From Gautieria morchelliformis (Eukaryota > Basidiomycota > Agaricomycetes > Gomphales > Gomphaceae): a DNA stretch of 64,000 bases. The first letter of the stretch is position 1. Each line of letters starts with the position of its first letter. The notes beneath the pieces are model-generated. The model was given only the letters and a program-made list of their open reading frames with translations, had not been told where the DNA came from and did no database searches. The stretch is from the NCBI GenBank assembly GCA_015179125.1, contig WHVA01000160.1, positions 156,040-220,039 on the forward strand, in the 5' to 3' direction. Positions 56,242 to 64,000 of the stretch are shown here, piece after piece. The position numbers were made by a program, and so were the translations under genes.

Positions 56242-59200
56242 TTATCTTTGGGGTTCTGGACCCTTGGTATTATGAGTAGACGCTCTGCCTGCTGTCCAGT
56301 CGAAGAGAGTTTGCCTGGAAGGTTCTGTGAAGTTCTGAAATCTCTGGAAGGGGAGGGACATGTATGTGGCTGCTGAGATACGCTGAGGTGCCTCTGGGTT
56401 CTGCCGGTGAAATTCCTTAACGAGTCGCTTTGCCCCAGAGACATCTTTCGCTGGTAGCCAGAGATCGTCGGCAGCTCCATAGCCCTTCCAGCGCACGAGA
56501 TACTCCAACCTTCCACGGAACATCCTGCTGTCTAGAATCCTTTCAACTTCATATTCTCCGGCTCCATCCCGTATGACAGGGGGGGGGGGTGGAGGGGCAT
56601 GACGTTCAAGAATTGGGTCATCTTCATATGGCCGAAGCAGGACGACAGAGAACACTGGATGTGTGCGACCAAAGGATGCAGGAAGATTTAGACCATAGGC
56701 ATTTCGTGAGACCACCTTATTAACAGTGTAGGGGCCTAGCCACTTGTGGTCTAGCTTCTTCATTGGGCGAGTGGTTGTGATGTTTTGTGCATTGAGCCAG
56801 ACCTTGTCACCAAGCTTATAAACTGGGGCTGCTTTATGGTGCATGTCATAGAAGCGTGCCATGTCCTCTGCTGCCTTGGACAGGGCTGAACGAGCTTCTC
56901 TTGTGGCCGCTTCCATCCGCGTTGTGAACTCATCCAGGGCCTCGAGTCAAGTTTCCCAGACTGGTTCCAGTCCCAGCCTTGGATGTTGGCCACTGTCCAA
57001 CATGAAGGGTGTAGTCTGGGTTGAGGCATGGATTCGGTTGTTATAGGCAAACTCGGCCAAGGATATCCATTCGAACCAATCATCCTGACGCTGGTTGATG
57101 AATAGTCGAAGGTATTGCTCAATCTCCTGATTAACCCTTTCAGTCTGTCCATCAGTTTGGGGGTGATAAGCAGTAGAGGCAGCGACTTTGACACCAAGAA
57201 GTTTGTTCAGTTCACGCATGAACTGGGAGATGAACTGTGTGCCTCGATCACTGATGATTTCTTCAGGGAGCCCATGAAGTTTCCAAACATGATCACGGAA
57301 GAGTCGGGCAACTCCCACCGAAGTTACATCTGAAGTGGTGGGAATGACATGTGCACGCTTTGAGAGGCGATCGACGACAACAAGGAGAGCATCATAGCCA
57401 TGACTGGTAGGCAGTTCTACAATCAAGTCAACAGACATAACCTGCCACCTACGGTCTGGGATATGGTTTGGTAGAAGCTTGCCAATGGGAGAAGCAGGGA
57501 AGGTTTTTGTCCGGTTGCACAGGTCACAGGCCTTCACGTATTTTGCAATGTAACGTCCCATCCCAGGCCACCAGTAACTCCGAGCAACTAGTTCAGTGGT
57601 TCTCCAACGACCAGGGTGACCGGTGAGAGGCATGTCATGGTGTGCTTTCACTATGTCATGTCGTAGTTTTGCATCAAGCGGCACGTACACTTTGTTGTGA
57701 TAGAGGACAAGCCCATCCTGTTCAGACCACTCTTCTCCTCGTAAATTGCCAGAGGAGCCCAGTTCTTTGAGAGCCTTGACAACCTTTTCATCCCGTCCAC
57801 ACAGTTCCTTACTCGATTGAGGAAAGCATCACCTTCACCTGGGACTAACTGCGCGCCAGCCTCTGGGGGATTCGCCTTGATGTGGAACAAGTCAGGGGTA
57901 AGTAAGACTTGATTTTGGTTGTCTTCCTCCCCCCGCTTATGATCCACGCGTCGTGAGAGTGCATCAGGCTTGGCTGAATGATGACCAGGACGATGGATCA
58001 GCTCAAAATCAAAGCGAGAGAGGTAGAGTGACCAGCGTGCTTGACGACGGTTCAGGTTTTGTGCAGTGCGGAAGTAGGTGAGATTCTGATGGTCATTGAG
58101 AATCTCAATCTTGTGCTTTGTTCCCTCTAAGATGTGGCACCATTCCTCTAATCCCCGAATCACAGAAAGAAGCTCCTTGTCATGGATGGCATAGTTGCGT
58201 TCAGCATCATTGAGGCTTTTGGAGACAAACCCCACAGGCCGCCATTTGCCATCATCACATAGCTGGGACAGTACTGCTCCTGTGGCATAGGCTGAGGCAT
58301 CTGTTTCAAGACGGAAATGTTTGTCTTGATCAGGGAGGACAAGGATCGGTGTTGAGGTGATGAGGAGTTTGAGCTTGTCGAAGGACGCTTGCTCTGGGCC
58401 ATTTGGATCCCAAGACCATTGCACATCCTGTTTTGTCAACTGGTTGAGGGGCTTTGCAATGTGTGAGAAGTCTTCCACAAATCTACGGTAGAAGTTGATG
58501 AAGCCAAGGAATGATTTGACTTCAGTGACGTTACGTGGTATTGGCCAGTCCCGCACCCCTGCAACCTTGACTGGGTCCATGGCAACCTGTCCTTGAGAGA
58601 GGATGAGGCCGAGATACTCCACCTCTAGTTGCTCAAATAGGCATTTTTCAGGTTTGAGGTACAGGTTGTTGGCCCGGAGGATTTCAAGGACACGTCGTAC
58701 AATCCTACGATGTTCTTCAAGCGACTCTGTGAAGATGAGAATGTCGTCCATGAACACCACCACAACCCCTTCATCAATGAGACTCTTGAAGATGTCATTC
58801 ATCATCGTCTGGAAGGTTGCTGGGCTGTTCGTGAGTCCAAAGAACATGACTAGAGGTTCATACAGGCCCATATTTGTCTGAAAGGCTGCCTTCCACTCAT
58901 CTCCCTCTTTTATGCGTACATTATTATATCCCCAGCGAATGTCAAGCTTTGTGAAGTATTTAGCCCTTCCAGCAGCAATCTTATTCATGATGTCTGGAAC
59001 AAGGGGCAAAGGATAGGCATTCTTGATTGTTATATCATTGAGCTTCCGGTAGTCTTGCACAAATCTAAGACTGCCGTCCTTTTTCTTCACAAAGAAGACT
59101 GGAGATGCCATAGGTGACTTGGAAGGACGGATACGATGGCTCTTCAGGTTCTCCTCAAGGAAGTTATCCAGTTCCCTTTGCTCAACCGGTGACATTGGGT

Positions 59201-60138
59201 AAACCTTTGTGCTGAAGGGCTGTGCACCTGGAGTGAGCTCAATTGCATGGTCCCACGGCTTTCGAGGAGGCAGTTGGTCAAATGACTCCTTAGAAAACAC
59301 ATCCTTGAACTCCTGGTATGGTTTAGGGACAAGGTCCTCGAAGGATCTGACTGGTGCAGACTTGCTGGCCCGTTCAGCAAGCTGTTGGGAGACAGTCCGG
59401 CCTGCGCCAATCATTTCAGGACTCTCATTCACAAAGATGACAAAGGTCCTGTCTCCTTCCTCAAGTAGGGAGCGGGTGTGCTGTATGGGAACCTCCTCTT
59501 GATCTACACTCTCTTCTGGAACAGTTTCGACTGTGGGCCCTCTGACAACAGGTCTGCCCCCACATGACTTGGGACAGCGTGTCATCTTCACATCTCCTGT
59601 ACGCCAGTCAACTTCTGGGTTGTGTTCAACAAGCCATGTGTGACCAAGAATGATGGCAAGTCGTCCAAGGCTCGTGACAGAGAATGTGGCACGTTCCGTA
59701 TGATCCCCAAAGGTGCAAATGAGGTCGACCTCTTCCTTGATTGAGCCAGCCTCATTTGGGGTACCATCAATATTGTAGACGGGGATGGCACGGGGTAGGG
59801 GACAGGTCCGAAGTCTGTGTTCCCTTACAAACTCCACATCGATGAACATCCCTGTAGCCACTGTCAAGGAGGGAGTCAATTGCAAGTGGATGCCCTGTGT
59901 CAACAGAGTGGACCTTGAGAGGTACTTTGGTGCATCGGCGGAGGTCAGCAGTACGGACATCTAGAGGGACTGGAAGGTTTGCATTAGCAACTGGAGCGAT
60001 GGGTTGGGTTTTCGGCATGGCTGGTTTGGTTTCAGTTCGATCAGGGATAGGAGAAGGATGCATCATATCGCCTGTGATCCCTATTGTACATGTTTCAAGA
60101 ACTGAAAACTGATTCGTCGAGTGGGGCATGTCTTTCAC
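56242..60138 (-). pseudogene. Chromovirus pol (PR-RT-RNase H-IN-chromodomain), broken
   Basis: The protease motif LLDSG is followed by a ~2-base deletion near 59857; GMFIDVEFVREHRL continues in the next frame. Reverse transcriptase shows FVQDYRKLNDITIKNAYPLP and the catalytic VVFMDDILIFT. RNase H shows FRLETDASAYATGAVLSQ. A one-base deletion near 57795 shifts into the integrase frame, with a zinc-binding HH-CC (HHDMPLTGH...CDLCNRTK), SVDLIVELPTSHGYDALLVV, IISDRGTQF and YHPQTDGQTERVNQE (D,D,E core). A TGA at 56947-56949 precedes the C-terminal part, which includes a chromodomain (EYEVERILDSRMFRGRLEYL, VRWKGYGAADDLWLPA). Chromodomains target integration to heterochromatin. Confidence 0.93.
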
Positions 60139-60149
60139 CGCTGACTGGC

Positions 60150-61256
60150 CTAAAAACCCTTTCCTTCCTCTTGGACAGGGGCTTCCACCTTCTGTTTGCG
60201 TTCCTCTATCGCCGCTGCTACAGATTTAGAGACAATTGCTGCAATGTCTGCCTCTGTGAGGTTTGCATGGATTCGTGGCTTGCGAGGTTCAGGACAGTCT
60301 GGTGAAATGTGACCAGGTCTCTTACAGTTGTAGCAGGTCCATGTTTCGGTGCGGCGGCGGGATGAGTCAATGTCCATAGGTGTCGCATTACTGGGTGGTG
60401 CTGTGACAACAGGAGCCGTAGCAGGAGTGTGGAGTGGTCGGGCAGGAGGAGGGCGATTAGAGACATGAGGTGTCTGTGCCTTCCTGACCTCTAACAGATG
60501 GCGATGATTGCGGTCAATCTGACAGGCTGCTTCCTTCCAGGCTTTGAGGTTGGATGGAAGAAAGGGCTGGGCGTGGATCTTGTCAAGGATACCTGCTGGA
60601 AGGCCACGAGCATAGGCATCCTCGAGTGCCTCATCATTAAAGCCTGTCCTGCCTGCCAGGATCTCAAATTGAGCCGTGTATTCATCTGCCGACATTCCTG
60701 ACGCCATCCTAAGGTCATGCAGCTTAGTGCGAGCCGTTCTGGCACGATCTGGGTCACCAAAGGCCTCCTCCACACGTTTAATAAACCCCTCCAGAGTGGA
60801 TATAGAGGAGGTGCCATCAATGACAGCCTGTGTCTCGTTGTGTGCCCATATCTCCGCAGAGCCTCCCGTCATGAAGGAAAGAGCATATAGGATCTTTGTG
60901 CGCTCATCTGGGAAGGATGCTGGCTGGACAGCGATGGACAACTTGATAGACCTGATAAACCCTTCAGTCTCTGCACGGTCTCCATTGAACTTCTCCGGTT
61001 CTGCTGCTTTGATAGAGCGAGTAGATGGAGGGACACTGTGAGGTACTGAGGGTGCAAGGGCTTGAGCAGCAGCAACAGCAGCGTTGGTGGCAGCATTGGC
61101 TAAGTGGTCGTGAACGTTAGCAATCTGATTGTGCAGTTCCTGATTCTGCAGTTGAAGTTGCTGCAACTGCTGTGCTTGGCTGGAAAGGAGGCCTCGAAGA
61201 AATGGCCCATGGTCACCCAGGGTGTCCCAGTATGCATCTGGGAGTTGGTCTGCCAT
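60150..61256 (-). CDS. Chromovirus Gag
   Basis: An intact ORF of 368 codons from MADQLPDAYWDTLGDHG. It has an N-terminal Gln-rich coiled-coil stretch (LSSQAQQLQQLQLQNQELHN), the retrotransposon Gag core (EKFNGDRAETEGFIRSIKLS, FIKRVEEAFGDPDRARTART, GMSADEYTAQFEILAGR) and a C-terminal CCHC zinc knuckle (CYNCKRPGHISPDCPEP). It packages the element RNA. The ORF is open further upstream into the leader, but MADQ is the natural start. Pol begins 12 bases beyond the gag stop in another frame. Confidence 0.9.
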   Translation of the reverse strand: MADQLPDAYWDTLGDHGPFLRGLLSSQAQQLQQLQLQNQELHNQIANVHDHLANAATNAAVAAAQALAPSVPHSVPPSTRSIKAAEPEKFNGDRAETEGFIRSIKLSIAVQPASFPDERTKILYALSFMTGGSAEIWAHNETQAVIDGTSSISTLEGFIKRVEEAFGDPDRARTARTKLHDLRMASGMSADEYTAQFEILAGRTGFNDEALEDAYARGLPAGILDKIHAQPFLPSNLKAWKEAACQIDRNHRHLLEVRKAQTPHVSNRPPPARPLHTPATAPVVTAPPSNATPMDIDSSRRRTETWTCYNCKRPGHISPDCPEPRKPRIHANLTEADIAAIVSKSVAAAIEERKQKVEAPVQEEGKGF

Positions 61257-61316
61257 AGGCTGAGATGAAGGCTGGTTAAGAAAAGTGTGTGGGGTCGTCC
61301 TATGAGCTTGATCTTC

Positions 61317-61698
61317 TGTGAGGGCAACACTAATGACAAAGCCACAACCAAAGATACTCAAGGAGATAAGAGCCGATACTAGGACAATGACCAACTGTGT
61401 AGTGGGTATCCTCAGAGATCAAGCTGAGGAAACGCCACCACATGGGCTACAGTCTTATAGCGCTGGCAAGGCTTACATAATAGGGGAGACGGAAACTTGT
61501 AGAAGGTTACGGAAAGTGATGGAAGGTCACGGAATGTGATGGAATGTGACATGTGACGGGATGTGACATGTGACGGAAGGTGACGGAAGGTTATGGAAAC
61601 TGAGGGAAGGTGACGGAAACTCATGGGAAATAGAATGGGATGACGAAACTCATGGAAGGAAATAGAAACTTGTGGAAGGAAATGCATGAACCCTGACA
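61317..61698 (-). repeat. 5' LTR of the chromovirus
   Basis: On the minus strand it runs TGTCAGGGTTCATGC...GTTGCCCTCACA, collinear with the other LTR. It contains the transcription start region for the element, but no clear TATA box was seen. Confidence 0.9.
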
Positions 61699-61758
61699 AT
61701 TACTACAAGACCTAGCTTATCCAACTACACTCTATACTCCACCAACTCAATCCGATCA

Positions 61759-62390
61759 ATGATGTCAAGTAGCAATAACACGTACAAGATCGACCCCTTG
61801 AATGGGGATAATTATGCGGCGTGGTGCTGGCGGCTCGAGTGGATACTCGATGATTTGGATCTGTGGGACGTGGCTATTGGCAGAGAGATGGAACCGAGAC
61901 CAGCAGATGCTGGCAATGTCACTGCGACCGAGCAGCAGGAAATTGACAATTGGAGAAGGAAGCACAAAAAAGCTAGAAAAGAAATCTGCCTCAGAGTCGC
62001 TGATGAACAACTAGTTTGCATTAATCAGACGATGTCTGCATTTGCTGTATGGACTAGTTTACAAGCGATTTTCAAATCTAAGGGAGCCGTGGAGATCATA
62101 AATCTCCGAAGAGATTTCTTCCGGACGCTTGCCGAGGACGACGTGAACATGGAGCATGTATGCAAGCTCCGTGGCATTCAACAGGAACTGAATCGCGGGG
62201 ACATTACATCATGAACACCGAGTTCTCGAACAGGTTGCTGACATCACTACCAGATTCTTGGTCGGTGTTTATTATGGCAGTAAATGCCAGTGGAGCTGGA
62301 ACAACAGCTGATATATTAATAGCTCGGGTCCTCGATGAGGATCGAGCATGGAAAGCTGGATCGGCATGGCAGACAAATATTTACTTATGA
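61759..62390 (+). pseudogene. Ty1/Copia Gag fragment (UBN2-like)
   Basis: It starts MMSSSNNTYKIDPLNGDNYA and WCWRLEWILDDLDLWDVAIG, the classic N-terminus of Copia Gag polyproteins. VWTSLQAIFKSKGAVEIINL and KLRGIQQELNRGD follow. A frameshift near 62210 moves the coding into the next frame (EFSNRLLTSLPDSWSVFIMA), which ends at 62390. Zinc knuckle, integrase and RT are missing. It lies directly beside the chromovirus LTR. Confidence 0.85.
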
Positions 62391-62637
62391 CATCACTCCC
62401 TAATAGATAGAAGAACCCCATTTTACGTAATCCTGTGTATTTTACAATATAAAAGGAGGCCATTCTGACCTCCTTAAATCATTCAAGCAATCTACCCATC
62501 TTCTATCCTACACGTGACCTCGTGTGACTTGCATCTTACTAAGCTGCTAATCCCAGCTAGGGTTATTCACTTACTTTAGTGTCTAATTCCTTGTTAAGTA
62601 GTTACTTTACTGCTTAGCCACTTGGACTAATCCGACG
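62391..62637 (+). mobile_element. LTR-like fragment with TATA box
   Basis: About 250 non-coding bases including TTTTACAATATAAAAGGAGG, a good TATA-type promoter, followed by pyrimidine-rich DNA. It separates two unrelated retroelement coding fragments. The composition fits a Copia LTR or leader but no second copy is in the window. Confidence 0.4.
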
Positions 62638-64000
62638 AAGGTTCACCCTCGTCACAGACCACAAAGGGCTTGAATACTTCGAGACCCAGAAGAGCCTATC
62701 CGACCGCCAGGTCAGATGGTGGGAGTTTCTATCCCGGTTCAACTTCAACACCGTACACGTTGACGGTGTAGAGAACAAGGTAGCGGACTGCCTGTCGCGC
62801 TACTACGAGAGCGACATGAGTGATGACAATCACCCAGACCACATCTTCGTAAATGCAGACATGCATTTAGACTGGACGGTGAACTACTGCCCACCAACCG
62901 GTATATTGAGCTGCAAACAGCAGCGACGAGACGGTCTAAACACCTTGCAGAGAAGATGGAGGCACAGATAATGGAATCCGCCGCATTATATGAGGGCTCA
63001 CAAAAGCCCGCGAACGCCGCTGCATCACGCAACGATGACGACGATGATGTCAGAGTCATCGCCGCAGGTAATGATGGTGCGCCCCTGCGCCGGAGCATTG
63101 AACAAGGCGTAGACCTGTCCAAGGTCTTACGAGACGCATATCACAGGGACCCCATGTTCTCAAAGATAATGGAGCACCCGGACACGCACCCGAGATTCGG
63201 AATCCAGGACAGGCTGATCTGGACTAAGAATCAGCTCAAACGAGACGTCACCACCGTCCCTGATCTGTTCTTCAGGGGGGAAGGAGGCTGACCGAAATAA
63301 TCATCGATCGAGCACACCAGATAGTCAGTCACTATGGCCATATGAAGACTTCGAACTACGTTCGAAGGTCATACTGGTGGCTGGGAATGAGCCCAGACAT
63401 TGAGTCATTCTGACATCATGCGGGAAGTGCCAGATGACAAAACCGGGCCACAACAGCCCAAAGGCTTACTACACAGCCTACCCATTCTGGATAGGCCGGG
63501 CAGTCGATTGGCATCGACTTCATGGGCCCCTGCCAAACCTAATGACTGCGACTACCTGATGGTAGTCATCGATCAACTAACGTCGCACGTCCACCTTGTC
63601 CCAACCACAACGAGCGTGTCAGCCAAGGGAGTAGCCTGGCTGTTTCTGAAAGCAATCGTTCGACTCCATGGAGTTCCTGACTCCATCATCTTGGATAGAG
63701 ACTTGAAGTTCACGTCGATCTTCTTGTGTGAACTACAGCAACTCACGGGACCAAGCTCCTCATGTCGGCTGCTTCCATCCCCAAACGGATGGAGCCACCG
63801 AGTGCTCAAACCGCTCGATTGGACAGATATTGCGCGTGGTCGTCAGGGACGATCAGAAGGATTGGGCATTGAAATGCCCAATGGTTGAGGTCGCCCTCAA
63901 CAGCAACATCAGTGCAACCACAGGTTCGCATCCTTCGAGCTGAACCACGGCTATATGCCGTGGATAGATCTCCCCATAGCCATGGACACCCCGTTTAAAG
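62638..64000 (+). pseudogene. Second Ty3/Gypsy pol fragment (RNase H to integrase), runs off the window
   Basis: It begins in the RNase H domain (LVTDHKGLEYFETQKSLSDR, VDGVENKVADCLSR), continues with a linker (RDAYHRDPMFSKIMEHPDTH), then integrase: HQIVSHYGHMKTSNYVRRSY, VVIDQLTSHVHLVPTTTSVS and VRLHGVPDSIILDRDLKFTS. Several frameshifts and stops interrupt it (for example near 62890, 63290 and 63410). It is clearly different from the chromovirus in sequence and orientation. The 5' part of pol is absent. Confidence 0.88.

Larger units (their letters stand above)
55155..61698 (-). mobile_element. Chromodomain Ty3/Gypsy retrotransposon (chromovirus), inactivated
   Basis: It is bounded by LTRs of 373 and 382 bp. 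Internal order on the minus strand is gag (CCHC), protease, reverse transcriptase, RNase H, integrase, chromodomain, as in chromoviruses. The two LTRs are very similar in their first 200 bp, suggesting a fairly young insertion. Coding is broken at three places (see pol). The 5-bp flanks (GTGAC left, ATTAC right) do not match exactly. It is inserted between coiled-coil/HD locus DNA and a Copia fragment. Confidence 0.93.

Noticed and set aside
62700-63900. Joining the terminal Gypsy fragment to the chromovirus as one element
   Set aside because: They are on opposite strands, their RNase H and integrase sequences differ clearly, and a Copia fragment lies between them.

Overview
The window looks like a repeat-rich chromosome segment of a filamentous basidiomycete, most likely an Agaricomycete. 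The real genes are split by many 50-80 bp GT-AG introns with short exons. One gene belongs to the DUF6533 membrane family, which is typical of Agaricomycetes. The transposons are fungal LTR elements, including a chromodomain Ty3/Gypsy element, and Helitron-like elements. I see no bacterial operons, RNA genes or CRISPR arrays.

Layout. Bases 1-20600 are almost pure mobile DNA. They hold four copies of a ~1.25-kb LTR-like repeat (one a solo LTR with a perfect 5-bp target duplication), a 3.45-kb non-autonomous LTR retrotransposon carrying non-pol ORFs, three Helitron-like elements (two joined end to end, one opposed), and several mini- and macrosatellites. Bases 20600-24180 are degraded intergenic DNA with a BTB-domain remnant.

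Bases 24180-48140 are the gene-bearing core. In order it holds a nitrilase (-), the ubiquitin chain elongation factor E4/Ufd2 (-), an RNase P/MRP Pop3-like subunit (+, head to head with Ufd2), a possible small membrane protein (-), an atypical SDR/epimerase-like oxidoreductase with a 9-nt micro-exon (-), its degraded tandem duplicate, a GCFC-domain (PAXBP1-like) splicing factor (-), a DUF6533 membrane protein (+) and a 205-aa five-exon orphan (+). These are housekeeping or metabolic functions (protein quality control, tRNA/rRNA processing, splicing, nitrile metabolism) and do not form one pathway.

Bases 48150-54790 are a cluster of homeodomain genes and fragments. One copy has an intact homeodomain reading frame, one is clearly broken and others are fragments, some inverted, interleaved with a duplicated GC-rich block and a long perfect palindrome. 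Exons of a coiled-coil protein lie directly upstream of the intact copy. Bases 55155-61698 are a nearly complete but inactivated chromodomain Gypsy element (-). A Copia Gag fragment and an unrelated Gypsy RNase H/integrase fragment run to the window end.

Intron coordinates were derived by hand from splice consensus and frame continuity. I could run no alignment or database search.
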